64,000 nt of DNA from Pelobates cultripes (Eukaryota; Chordata; Amphibia; Anura; Pelobatidae), in NCBI GenBank assembly GCA_933207985.1, contig OW240914.1, positions 133,965,119-134,029,118 on the forward strand, in the 5' to 3' direction. The notes below the pieces were generated by a model that saw only the letters and a list, made by a program, of their open reading frames with translations, did not search any database and had not been told where the DNA came from. Numbering within the stretch: the first letter of the stretch is position 1; every line of letters begins with the position of its first letter. Below, piece by piece: positions 52,250 to 62,173 of this stretch. The position numbers were made by a program, and so were the translations under genes.

Positions 52250-52910
52250 CCTTCATGGCAAGCATCTTTAGTACTTAGTAGAGCACCCTTTTGCTATTAT
52301 GACCTGCTGCAAATAGAATGAATAGTCAGACACCAGCTTCTGGCAGCATTCCTGAGGAATCTTAGCCTATTGCTCATGAGCAATGGCTTCCAGTTTAGTA
52401 ATATTCTTGGGATTCTGTGCTGCAACTGCCTTCTTCAAATCCTACCAGAGATTTTCTATGGGCTTCAACTCAGGTGACTGTGATGGCCAGTGAAGAATTT
52501 TCCAGGACATCTTCTTCCACCAAGCTCTGGTGGAATTTGAGATATGTTTGGGATCATTGTCTTGTTGGAAGGTCCGATGACACCCAAGTTTCAGCTTCCT
52601 CACAGACAGCATGATGTTTTCTCCTAGAATTTCTTTACACTTTAATTAATCCATCTTGCCTTTCACAAGCTGCAGGTTTCTAAGGCTAGAGGATGCAAAG
52701 CAGCCTTAGAGCATCACCGAGCCATCACCTTGCTTAACTGTCGGCAGAGTGTTCTTTTCAGTGTATGTTTCATTCTTCTTCAAGTATTGCTACAGGTCTT
52801 TTGCAGTCACTCAAGGGGTTTTCACAACCTGCCTTCTCAGAAATCTGGTTGCAGCCATTGATAGCTTCCTTTTTCTGTCCGGTCCAGATAGTGTAACCAC
52901 TGTTCCTTCA
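52250..52910 (-). pseudogene. Tc1 transposase C-terminal two thirds (DD34E), nonsense-laden
   Basis: Reading the minus strand, recognisable pieces are NTLPTVKQGDGSVML, QQDNDPKHISNSTRAWW and WPSQSPELKPIENLW. The second catalytic Asp and Glu are separated by 34 residues. Stop codons interrupt it at several points, including straight after ENLW. The block that normally carries the first catalytic Asp (WSDE-type) is missing, so it was already dead or deleted internally. The N-terminal helix-turn-helix portion is at 59602-59730. Confidence 0.78.
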
Positions 52911-53048
52911 ACTTTGATCTTGTGGGGGGGCGTGGCCGACCGTCGGAAGTGATGGACGCACACTGAGCGAGCTCCGCGATCACGGGCTCGAAAACGCGGC
53001 TAAAACAACCCTTACCGGGTGCATCCCCTGCCCACCAACGCTCACATA

Positions 53049-54026
53049 ATGTCCCAGCACCGGGCGAAAAAGGCTACGGAGGCAAAAGAAAAAAACGCCT
53101 TCTTCACAGCCCGCACGCCGCAACATAAGACCGCCGACCCCCAGATCCAAGATGGCGCCGGCCAAGAATGTGACATGGAAAGAGAAGACACAGTAAGCAG
53201 ACAAGAAGACTGCCCTCTGACCCAAAATCTCCTGCAAGCAATGTTAGATGCAGCAGTCACCAAAATGCAAACTGCTGTCACCAATGCCTTAAATGACTTA
53301 AGAAAAGGCTTAAATGAGATAGAAGCCAGGACCTCCCACCTGGAGGACACCGTGGAAAACCTCACTGGAGCCTGTAATGATGCTGACACCCGCCTCAACA
53401 TACTAGAAGAACAAATGCACAGACAAGAGACCAAAATGGCGGATGCCGAAGACAGGTCACGCCGCAACAACATACGGCTGAGAGGGGTACCAGAGGATAT
53501 TGCACCGCAAAATCTCACGGCCTACGCTGTGGAGCTTTTCCACGCATTACTGCCTGATATCCCCGCAGAAATGTTTCTACTAGACCGCATTCACAGACTC
53601 CCCAAGCCTCAACACCTACCGCTTTCCACTCCGAGAGATGTCCTTATGAGACTCCACTACTACCACATCAAAGAACAGATCCTGAGGGCACACCGCACCA
53701 AAAAGGACTTACCTACCCAATTCAAAGATATACTTCTGTTCATGGACCTATCAGCGGAGACACTACGCCGCAGACGATCCTTCAAGGCAGTGGCAGACAC
53801 GCTGAGGCAAAACCAAGTACCATACAGATGGGGCTACCCAGCCAAGCTGCTCATAACAAAGGGAGGGAAAATCATCCCGGCTGCTACACCGGCGGAGGGA
53901 CTGAATCTCCTGAAGCAGTGGGGTTTATCCCACAACACACAGCCAAACCCCAGAAACCCCGGTAAACAGCTGCCCGAAGACAGCAGACCCCAGAAGACGA
54001 GACGTACTTCTCCGAGAGAGGACTGA
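53049..54026 (+). CDS. L1-B ORF1: coiled-coil RNA-binding protein, 325 aa
   Basis: L1-type ORF1p. ATG at 53049 (MSQHRAKKATEAKEK) is the first ATG in this frame. The N-terminus is basic. A coiled coil covers about residues 60-130 (MQTAVTNALNDLRKGLNEIE, then LEDTVENLTGACNDADTRL). The RRM entry RRNNIRLRGVPE follows at about 138-149, then STPRDVLMRLHYYHIKEQIL and a basic C-terminal domain with LRRRRSFKAVADTL. The protein would bind L1 RNA with ORF2p in cytoplasmic particles. It is clearly homologous to the L1-A ORF1 but diverged, so the two LINEs are different subfamilies. Confidence 0.88.
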   Translation: MSQHRAKKATEAKEKNAFFTARTPQHKTADPQIQDGAGQECDMEREDTVSRQEDCPLTQNLLQAMLDAAVTKMQTAVTNALNDLRKGLNEIEARTSHLEDTVENLTGACNDADTRLNILEEQMHRQETKMADAEDRSRRNNIRLRGVPEDIAPQNLTAYAVELFHALLPDIPAEMFLLDRIHRLPKPQHLPLSTPRDVLMRLHYYHIKEQILRAHRTKKDLPTQFKDILLFMDLSAETLRRRRSFKAVADTLRQNQVPYRWGYPAKLLITKGGKIIPAATPAEGLNLLKQWGLSHNTQPNPRNPGKQLPEDSRPQKTRRTSPRED

Positions 54027-54762
54027 TCGCACCCGATAAGAAACAGCAAGTTTGAAATATGTTTGCATTGTTACCTAAATGCTATACCCTAGATTATAAC
54101 GTTTTGTTAATGTCATGTTTAATACTAATTGACACCCTTAGGATATGCCCTCGAATAACTCCCCTTGTTGAAGGGAGCGGCACCGAACACGCCGCCACAC
54201 AAGGCCTTGCCTAACGACACCGCCTTGCTTACATAGGGTGCACATCCCTCTCTTTTCCTTTACTAGTTTGACAGCCGTCCCTTGCGGACACAGCCTCCTC
54301 TAAAAAACCTCCTAAGCCCTGCTATACCCACAGCGGTGCTGTACGCTCCAACCATCACACACCAACCTTTTAGGCAGGGGGGATGCCCCGGAAACACATA
54401 GGGCCCGTAGCGATCTACGCTCAAACCGAACCGCCCACACTACCCCCACCTAGGAAGTGCCATAGCGAAGGCACATACCCTTTAAGACACCTTGTACGAT
54501 ACTTTCTTTGTTTACTGTTCAACCGTTTATATTTTTATTTTATGTTATTTGATTATTCTGTGCTGGAAAAGTTGATTGACTTCCCAATTGCACCTAGCTC
54601 CTACCAGACCGTGAACACTCGTTGCTGAACCACACGGTCGCCTACGCCGGCCGAGCTGTTCATCCCCTCGACTCCCCAAGACTGAGACTGTTCCCCTTCT
54701 CGCCTCCACACCACTTAACTGCCCCACACGACCACATACACGAGATACACCACCCACGAAAA
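54027..54762 (+). other. Inter-ORF region of L1-B
   Basis: 736 bp without domains. The ORF2 frame stays open upstream of 54763 to 54622, but that part is Pro/His-rich and lacks endonuclease motifs, so I place the start at 54763. Confidence 0.6.
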
Positions 54763-57700
54763 ATGAAGCTACTTACCCACAACGTAAGAGGTCTCAACTC
54801 ACCCAACAAACGACACACTCTCCTTAAAGAACTAAACAACGTGCACGCAGACATCGTCTGCTTACAGGAGACCCACTTTAAACAAGACTCCAACCCTGTT
54901 CTGGGTCTCAAATCCTACCCACACCAGTTTCATTCCACCTCCCCAACCAAAAGCAAAGGTGTAACTATACTGATAAGCCACTCTATAGCCTTTGACCTAA
55001 TCTCAATCGACTCTGATCCGAAAGGTCGTTACATCATCCTAATTTGCACCCTAAATAATTCAACGTTCACGATAGTGAACTCCTACTCGCCAAATGAGAA
55101 CCAAGGGACCTACTTAGCCCACCTGCTCGACAAAGTTGAGAAAACCCAAACGGGAACCACAGTCATCTGCGGTGACTTCAATCACATACTAGACCCTGAT
55201 ACAGACTCCACAGCCCGACACTCATCGTCACGCAAGAAATCATTACACAAAAGCTGCAACTCCATAAACAAACTCCTGTCTGCACATGGACTATACGACG
55301 TATGGAGGATTCTCCACCCCACTAACAAGGAATACACCCACTACTCCCAAGTACATAATACCTACTCCCGGATAGACGGGTTCCTGCTGCGCTCCGCGCA
55401 CCTTCAACTAATACGAGCATGTGACATAGAAACATCTACGATCTCGGACCACAACCCGGTGTCACTGGTCCTGGCAGACTCGTACCAATTCAAACACCGC
55501 AGCCCCTGGAGAATGAACGAACATCTCCTTAACGAACCCTCTTTCCTAAATCAAGTAAGAGACGAAATAACTTCATACTTCACAACAAATAGCCCTGCAG
55601 ACACGACCCCGGCCACCTGGTGGCTAGCCCACAAAGCTGTCGTTAGAGGCATCCTGATTAGTAGAGCAGCCCATCTTAAAAAACTGAACTACTCCTCCAT
55701 GCTTTCACTCCTTAAGAAGCTCCAAGACCTCCATAGATCGAACCAAGCAAGCCCCACAAAAGCACTCCAGCAGCAAATACAATCCACGCAAGCCGAAATT
55801 AACGCCATACACCTCCGCAAGGCAACGGCAGCACTGAAAACCCTAAAAGCCACATCCTACTCGATGGGCAACAAAGCTACAAAAACACTAGCGCACAGAC
55901 TTAGGGACCAACAGACACAAACTAGAATACAATACATAAAAACGCACACTGGTCACAGAGTACTGCAACCCTCACACATATGCAACGAATTCGCCCACTA
56001 CTATGGTTCTCTATACAACTTAAAAGACGACCAAAATGCGCCCAGACCCTCACCGACATCCATTAGGTCTTACCTCAACAACCTCGCACTCCCCACTATA
56101 AACGCACATCAAGCGACACAGCTTAGTGCCCCAATCACCTTAGAAGAAGTCCTTCTCCACATCGAGGCACTGCCCAGAGGTAAAGCGCCAGGCCCAGATG
56201 GGTACACAAACACATACTACAAGACATTCAAAAACGAACTGGCCCCTTCCCTTACCCATTTCTTCAATGAAGCAACCAACCAGAGCTCCTTCCCCACTGA
56301 GTTCCTATCTGCCCACGTAATTACGATACCCAAACCAGGCAAGACCCCAACAGTGTGCCAAAATTTCAGACCTATCTCTCTGCTTAACGCAGACGCGAAA
56401 CTCTACGCGAAAATCCATGCTGACCGACTTAAAACAATACTACCCTCCCTCATACACACAGACCAGGTAGGTTTCGTGGCGGGCAGACATGGCCCAGATA
56501 ATACCAGAAAGGTCCTGAACCTACACCATCTCCTAAAACATACCAACACCGAGAGCATTATGCTATCACTTGACGCCGAAAAGGCGTTCGATCGCCTCAA
56601 CTGGCATTTTTTACACGAAGCCATGGCCCTCTACGGCTTTCCTCAGACCTTCCTGTCAGTTATACAGGCTTTATACAGCAACCCCACAGCGACAGTCCTG
56701 ACCTCGGGGTTCTGCTCACAACCCTTCCCGATAACCAACGGCACCCGCCAAGGTTGCCCACTGTCTCCCCTCCTATACGTCCTGGCCCTAGAACCCCTGG
56801 CCATAGCCATCCGCAAGAACAATAACATACATGGAGTCCCACTTGGCCAACAGGAATATAAGCTCAATCTATTCGCAGATGACATATTACTCACACTTAC
56901 CCAACCACTCATTTCCCTTCCCTCCCTACACAAAGAACTACACGCATACAGCCAACAATCCTACTACAAACTCAACATCACCAAAACACAAGCAATGTGC
57001 CTCAACATGCCCAGAACCACTGAAAATGTCCTTAAAGCGACACACGAGTATGATTGGAGAACAGACTTTCTAACGTTCTTAGGCATCAAGATTACCAACA
57101 AATACACCGATCTCTTTACAGCGAACTACGCAAAACTACAAAAGGAAATTGAACAACTACTTCGTAGATGGGCGAATCTATTCCTATCATGGGTCGGAAA
57201 GATAGCTGCTATCAAAATGACAGTACTCCCTAAGCTCTTATATCTCTTTCGGTCCTTGCCAATTAAAATCCCACAAAACTACCTGACAAAAATGCAAGCA
57301 ATCCTTCTCCGTTTCTGCTGGAGTGGAAAACACCCCAGAGTACCTAAAGCCCTGCTCTTTAGACACGTTCGACAAGGGGGAATGGGTTTCCCCAACTTAA
57401 AACTATACCACCAAGCAGCCCTACTCACCAACGTCATTAACGCTCATACCACGACACAACCCCCGCAATGGGTAGCGATGGAAAGTCTACTCTGCACAAA
57501 CCACGATCTCTCATCTACCTTATGGTCCCCCAAACATACAAGACCGAAGAGCCCGGACCTGCTGCCTACCACCAGGCTCTTAATATCCACATGGGACACC
57601 TGTAGGGAAAACCTATGCTCAGCGCATCCATGGGCACTGACAGCCCCAACCAAAACATTACACCACTGCAATGGCACGTTCCCTCATCACAAATGGGAAG

Positions 57701-58572
57701 AAAAAGGCATCACACACATGTATCACCTCTACACGCCCGAAGGCCTGAAACACTTCCCGGACCTCCAAGCCGAATTTACACTCCCATCCAACTTCACATT
57801 CTCATACCTCCAATTAAAGGCCTTACTGCAAAACAACACGATCCACAGCAGAAAACCGACCTTACAGACCACGGCGACGAAGTTCGAAATGCACTGCATG
57901 GCAACATCTCCCCCTAAAAAAGCGCTCTCCACCTGCTACAACGAACTAACAAACCTCAAAACCGAAAACACTTGGAAATTCATGAAAGATTGGCAGGAGG
58001 ACCTCCAGGAAACAATTTCCCATCAAGAATGGAAGAAAATCTTCACAGCACATGAAGGAATGTCCTCCTGCGCAGCCCACTTTGAAACTGCACGCAAACT
58101 GCTATATCGATGGTATATGGTACCCGCACGACTACACTCCATGTACCCAGGTTCGTCGGACATATGCTGGCGATGCAACTCTCACAGAGGCACGATGCTA
58201 CATGTATGGTGGTCCTGCCGCACGGTAAACAACCTGTGGAAGAAGACTGAACAAATGATTCAAGATATTACGGAATATCCCCTGCCTCACGAGCCCAAAA
58301 CGATCCTCCTGCGATCACTACCTGAAGCTATCCCCAAACCAGCAAAAAAAATTATATTCCTTATACTGAGCACAGTCTCCACCCTAATAGCTAGAAACTG
58401 GAAGACCTCAAATCTCCCCTCAACCCAGGAAATCACCGCCTTGATGTCAACAACAGTAGACTACGAACTCCGAATGTGGCACCTACTGAAAATCGGAAAG
58501 CTGAGCCCAGCCATCGCCGAGATGTGGCAAACCTACCTTTCAACGAGGATCCCACCAACACAACCCCCTTAG
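54763..58572 (+). CDS. L1-B ORF2: endonuclease-reverse transcriptase, 1269 aa
   Basis: Complete LINE ORF2. The endonuclease begins at the first residues (LLTHNVRGLNSPNKR), with QETH (Glu36), CGDFN (Asp138), YSRIDGF and SDHNPVSL. RT motifs are IPKPGKTP, FRPISLLNADAKLYAKI, DQVGFVAGR, SLDAEKAFDRLNW, NGTRQGCPLSPLLYVLALEP and LFADDILL with FADD at 704-707. Most L1s have YADD here; Phe in place of Tyr is tolerated in LINE RTs. The C-terminal knuckle C-x2-C-x7-H-x4-C (ICWRCNSHRGTMLHVWWSC) is intact. It is homologous throughout to L1-A ORF2. Confidence 0.92.
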   Translation: MKLLTHNVRGLNSPNKRHTLLKELNNVHADIVCLQETHFKQDSNPVLGLKSYPHQFHSTSPTKSKGVTILISHSIAFDLISIDSDPKGRYIILICTLNNSTFTIVNSYSPNENQGTYLAHLLDKVEKTQTGTTVICGDFNHILDPDTDSTARHSSSRKKSLHKSCNSINKLLSAHGLYDVWRILHPTNKEYTHYSQVHNTYSRIDGFLLRSAHLQLIRACDIETSTISDHNPVSLVLADSYQFKHRSPWRMNEHLLNEPSFLNQVRDEITSYFTTNSPADTTPATWWLAHKAVVRGILISRAAHLKKLNYSSMLSLLKKLQDLHRSNQASPTKALQQQIQSTQAEINAIHLRKATAALKTLKATSYSMGNKATKTLAHRLRDQQTQTRIQYIKTHTGHRVLQPSHICNEFAHYYGSLYNLKDDQNAPRPSPTSIRSYLNNLALPTINAHQATQLSAPITLEEVLLHIEALPRGKAPGPDGYTNTYYKTFKNELAPSLTHFFNEATNQSSFPTEFLSAHVITIPKPGKTPTVCQNFRPISLLNADAKLYAKIHADRLKTILPSLIHTDQVGFVAGRHGPDNTRKVLNLHHLLKHTNTESIMLSLDAEKAFDRLNWHFLHEAMALYGFPQTFLSVIQALYSNPTATVLTSGFCSQPFPITNGTRQGCPLSPLLYVLALEPLAIAIRKNNNIHGVPLGQQEYKLNLFADDILLTLTQPLISLPSLHKELHAYSQQSYYKLNITKTQAMCLNMPRTTENVLKATHEYDWRTDFLTFLGIKITNKYTDLFTANYAKLQKEIEQLLRRWANLFLSWVGKIAAIKMTVLPKLLYLFRSLPIKIPQNYLTKMQAILLRFCWSGKHPRVPKALLFRHVRQGGMGFPNLKLYHQAALLTNVINAHTTTQPPQWVAMESLLCTNHDLSSTLWSPKHTRPKSPDLLPTTRLLISTWDTCRENLCSAHPWALTAPTKTLHHCNGTFPHHKWEEKGITHMYHLYTPEGLKHFPDLQAEFTLPSNFTFSYLQLKALLQNNTIHSRKPTLQTTATKFEMHCMATSPPKKALSTCYNELTNLKTENTWKFMKDWQEDLQETISHQEWKKIFTAHEGMSSCAAHFETARKLLYRWYMVPARLHSMYPGSSDICWRCNSHRGTMLHVWWSCRTVNNLWKKTEQMIQDITEYPLPHEPKTILLRSLPEAIPKPAKKIIFLILSTVSTLIARNWKTSNLPSTQEITALMSTTVDYELRMWHLLKIGKLSPAIAEMWQTYLSTRIPPTQPP

Positions 58573-59586
58573 CCTAATGCGAAGAGAGGCAAAAAGGAGA
58601 TAGACCACACGATCCTCTCCCTGCTGGAAGCAGCAACCCTGCCCACTGCCCACCTGATACACCTCTAACACCCACGTCTATACACGACCTGAGACACACC
58701 CCCTCTCCCCCTGACGCTCCCGACGGATATCGACCACAGTGGGGCTACACTACCTCTAGCACCAAGTTCTCAACCCTCACTCCCACCCTCCACCCCCCAA
58801 TCTCACCCTCACTCTCACCCTCCAACCGTGACTAAAAGCCTTATGAAAGCACAAGCCATTACGCACCTGGCCCCGGCACGACACCTTACACTCAATATAA
58901 TAGAAAGGTAGCTTAGACGAGCACCTCCCAGGGACTAGGCCACTGAAGTAGAGTACATTCTGAATCCCACTGCAACCACTAAAGCCACTCCCCCACTTAT
59001 TCAGAAAGGGGACCCTTTATCGAAAGCAGTTAATGTACACTCATCGTGTCAATCCACAACGGAAACATATACCAGACATGACAGGTCTCCCCTAAAGGAA
59101 CCCCACCAAGAGACGATGCACACATCGGCAACGAAATAGCCCTCTACCAGCAAATGAGAGTAAGCACTCAATTAATAACAAGAGACGATTCCCCGGAATC
59201 CGACAGACACCCTACACGAAACAGAAGTGCTATAAGCCCCAATTAGACGAACCCCTTAGAGTTCCCCTCCATGACTTATCCTTATCCCCCTACACAATTG
59301 GGCCACAATTATGAAAAATAGAGTTAAAACCAATAACCACCTACTCAAAGGTCCCGCAGCCAGACGTCCCAAAAGGAAGGGCTGCCCAAGGCACGAAAGT
59401 ATATGTAATGTGAACTTAAAAATACAAGATGTAATGTTTCTATTTGCTATATGACTGTTGTGCTTGAACTACGAAAATACACGGTACTGAACTACCGATC
59501 TTTTTTTTTCCCCCCCCCATAACTACCCCTTCTCTTCTGTACCCCTACAAAACTGATGAAAATGAATAAAAATTGTCAAATTCAAA
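58573..59586 (+). other. 3' UTR of L1-B
   Basis: About 1 kb, C/A-rich and without frames of note, including a T8C8 tract near 59500. It ends AATGAATAAAAATTGTCAAATTCAA, a short A-rich tail. Confidence 0.7.
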
Positions 59587-59601
59587 AACTTTGATCTTGT
59601 G

Positions 59602-59730
59602 AACTATGCTTCCAATGGTGTCTCTAGGAATACTTAGTGCTTTTGCTATCTTTTTGTATCCTGTTCCTTGTTTGTGAAGGGCAGTGATCTCTTCTCTTAA
59701 CTTTGTGGACCATTCTTTAGATGTAGCCAT
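59602..59730 (-). pseudogene. Tc1 transposase N-terminus, cut off by L1-B
   Basis: On the minus strand, ATG at 59730 opens MATSKEWSTKLREEITALHK, the first helix-turn-helix of Tc1-type transposases, and continues IAKALSIPRDTIGSIVHKIK up to the L1-B insertion. It joins in register with the sequence left of L1-B across the target duplication. Confidence 0.78.
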
Positions 59731-59974
59731 ATTTCTAACATGCAGTCAAGTATGACACTCAACAAATCCCTAGCACGTTCAGGTATATATACACTATACA
59801 TTACTGTGAGTTTTAGTTATTTGGAGCTCTGTGATACACTCATACACACCACACATTACAGTAAGTTATTTTTGTGGAGCTTTTTGGTACACTTATTTCA
59901 TTCATCCTCACCACTCTCTTTAATCATTCTACCCTCCTTGACAGATGCTTTCCACTGAAGTCCAATATTAATAT

Positions 59975-60476
59975 TTAAAGGACCACTATAGTGCCAGGAA
60001 AACATACTCGTTTTCCTGGCACTATAGTGCCCTGAGGGTGCCCCAACCCTCAGGGTCCCCCTCCCGCCCAGCTCTGGAAGGGTGAAAGGGGTTAAAACTT
60101 ACCTTTTTCCAGCGCTGGGCGGAGAGCTCTCCTCCTCCAATCCTCCTCTTCACCTCCCATGCGGCTGAATGCGCACGCGTGGCAAGAGCTGCGCGCGCAT
60201 TCAGCAGGTCACATAGGAAAGCATTCATAATGCTTTCCTATGGACGCTGGCGTGCTCTCACTGTGAAAATCACAGTGAGAAGCATGCAAGCGCCTCTAGT
60301 GGCTGTCAATGAGACAGCCACTAGAGGAAATAGGGGAAGGCTTAACCCATTCACAAACATAGCAGTTTCTCTGAAACAGCTATGTTTATGAAAAAATGGG
60401 TTAACCCTAACTGGACCTGGCACCCAGACCACTTCATTAAGCTGAAGTGGTCTGGGTGCCTAGAGTGGTCCTTTAA
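59975..60476 (+). mobile_element. T2/Kolobok-type MITE, second complete copy
   Basis: Same family as 4368-4871: TTAAAGGACCACTATAGTG to GAGTGGTCCTTTAA on TTAA, with the same subterminal hairpin and the AGGAAAGCATTCATAATGCTTTCCT palindrome. High identity by eye suggests a recent burst. It lies 1.6 kb upstream of the atp6v1b2 start. Confidence 0.83.
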
Positions 60477-61560
60477 CTGCTTCTCTTAGAATATGGATCT
60501 AAATACTCTTAGGTAGCATTTTACATGCTATTCAACATAATTTAAAATGTATTTAGAAATCTAATGGCACTAGCATGACAAACCTGGAAAACAAAGGGAC
60601 AAAGTACTTCTGTAAACATATTTAATATGTCAAATGCTCTCTCCCTTCACAGCTCCATATAATATATAATTGCTGCTATCTGCACTGGTCGGCCTCTTAT
60701 GGATGCAGCTTAGTACTACAGCAGATTGAGAGAGGCTCAGATCATTGCTTGCCCACTGGTACAGAGATGTTGTGAAGAAACTTAAAATTATATTTCACCT
60801 CAGTAAGGGTACTTGCACATTACCCCAACTTGGAGCTGCTCTGTGCATGTGTGGAGAAGTTGTGCAGCCACTGGCAACAAGTAAATGTAAAACATTAGTG
60901 CACCAAAGCACTCACAACTGTTTGCAGGTGACTCACAACTCTTATAGTCTGCAATATTATACAAGCAATTTCCTAAGCTGTGCCTGCTTGGAGTGGGTAC
61001 TTGCCTTGGTGCGTCCCTTGTTTCTGCCACTGCCTGTGTGTCATCAATTAGCACATTGTACCAGGGTTTATATAGTGTACGCTTCAGTTACACTCTTTTT
61101 TTTGTGTGCATTTGCCAAGAAAAATAAATAAATTGGACCATAAAAAAAAGAATGCTAATTCTATTTGCATATACATGTGCAGTTACCAGGTATAAAAAGT
61201 ATAATTAAGTTTTGGTCTGATAAGGTCACAGGTCACTCCCATGATGATGATGATGCATATATTCCATACAAGCCCATACCAACTCATCCCTTTGCCTTTT
61301 CCATTTCCTCATTAACAATATAACATATCAGGTTGCCTTTTCTTTTCATATGAACAATGTGACTCTTGGTACGTTTTAAGTTAATTTTAAGCAGGAAGCT
61401 GCACTTATCTTTTTCGTGTGTATTTATACCAATGCGAACTCCTATTGTTTCTCACACCCAATTCATGCCTGTATCCTGTCTCGTTAATAATAAATAATAA
61501 TGGGAAAGGGTCACAATAATGTTATAGATGTATGATAAAACTACAAATCACAGATGTAGA
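60477..61560. other. Unique sequence upstream of the atp6v1b2 promoter
   Basis: No repeat recognised. A 128-codon frame at 60745-61131 has no domain or codon bias and is not called. Confidence 0.4.
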
Positions 61561-61689
61561 AGCTTGGAGTCTTGCTGATTACGGCCACCCATCTCGAATG
61601 CGGCACATACAGCAGTCTGCTTGTGTGGGGTGATGTGCTCGCCCACTAATGCTGCAATTACTGTTCAGCACCAAGGACAGAGAACTCGT

Positions 61690-62076
61690 GCACGCCGCCA
61701 TCTTGCTAGGCCAATGACGTGAAGCCCCGGATGTTCAAGGGGTCTACTCGCTACAGAGCATCTAGTGTTTACACCTGCACTCGCTAAGTGTTTTAGGGGC
61801 TGTTTTTCATTCATAATGCATCGAAAGAACTTGTACCGTAAATATTCATCAGCCAAAAAAATAAAATAAATAAATGTCACATTGTATCTGAACAGCCCAC
61901 CTACTCCCCGTGTACACTGCCAGGAGTGTTCCAATATGGCGGCTGGAACGCACGACTCCCTTCTTCCTGCTTGGTCACCTTCCACGCACGCAGCGAGCCC
62001 TGGCGCGGTGACGTCACGGAGGTTATAAGAAGACTGGCTGGAGCAGTCACACGGTTCAGTCTGAGCTGCAGAGAAG
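61690..62076 (+). promoter_or_regulatory. atp6v1b2: atp6v1b2 promoter and 5' UTR region
   Basis: GC content and CpGs rise sharply here. Visible motifs: CAAGATGGCGGCG on the minus strand (61693-61705, YY1-type), CCAAT (61711) next to TGACGTGA, CCAATATGGCGGC (61931-61943), a full cAMP-response element TGACGTCA (62009-62016), and TTATAAGA (about 62023-62030) as a possible TATA-like box. AAGATGGCGG covers the start codon itself. No CACGTG E-box (the TFEB/CLEAR type common in lysosomal genes) was found between 61560 and 62076. The transcription start is probably near 62040, an inference. Confidence 0.65.
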
Positions 62077-62173
62077 ATGGCGGTCAGGGTAATGAGAGGA
62101 GGTGACACCGGGCCAGCCGCCCGAGAACATGTCCAGGCGGTCAGTAGGGACTACCTGTCCCAGCCCAGGCTGA
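62077..62173 (+). CDS. atp6v1b2: atp6v1b2 exon 1 (V-ATPase V1 subunit B2, N-terminus, partial)
   Basis: Subunit B is the non-catalytic nucleotide-binding subunit of the cytosolic V1 sector of the vacuolar proton pump. It alternates with subunit A in the hexamer that hydrolyses ATP to acidify endosomes, lysosomes and secretory granules. ATG at 62077 opens 32 codons starting MAVRVMRGG and ending REHVQAVSRDYLSQPRL. The last part is nearly the same as the mammalian B2 segment AREQALAVSRNYLSQPRL. One extra base (A, 62173) precedes the donor GTAAGT (62174-62179), giving a phase-1 intron; the mammalian protein continues with Thr, consistent with a split ACN codon. The N-terminal linker is shorter than in human B2. 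Subunit B1 is less likely because of the SQPRL context, but I cannot align it here. Confidence 0.9.

Larger units (their letters stand above)
52925..59586 (+). mobile_element. Full-length L1/Tx1-type LINE (L1-B), both ORFs open
   Basis: A 15-bp duplication AACTTTGATCTTGTG (52910-52924 and 59587-59601) flanks 6,662 bp inserted in the Tc1 relic. The 5' end is GGGGGGCGTGGCCGACC, like L1-A's GGGGCGTGG start. Then come a 124-bp 5' UTR, ORF1 (53049-54026), a 736-bp spacer, ORF2 (54763-58572), and a 1-kb 3' UTR ending ATGAATAAAAATTGTCAAATTCAA. That tail is not pure poly(A). Both frames are uninterrupted. Confidence 0.9.
52075..59760 (-). mobile_element. Decayed DD34E Tc1-type transposon split by L1-B
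   Basis: Minus-strand Tc1 relic. The N-terminal third lies right of L1-B (59730-59602) and the remainder to its left (52910-52250), with a 3' end near 52075 (AATTATTCAACCTCCACTGAAAATC). The opposite terminus is not recognisable beyond about 59760. It is unrelated in detail to the intact DD37E element at 41722. Confidence 0.75.

Noticed and set aside
52744..52990. L1-B promoter region as part of a host gene
   Set aside because: The 15-bp duplication and the Tc1 sequence on both sides show that it is simply the L1 5' end.
60745..61131. 128-codon frame upstream of atp6v1b2
   Set aside because: No recognisable domain, no splice context and no codon bias; likely chance.
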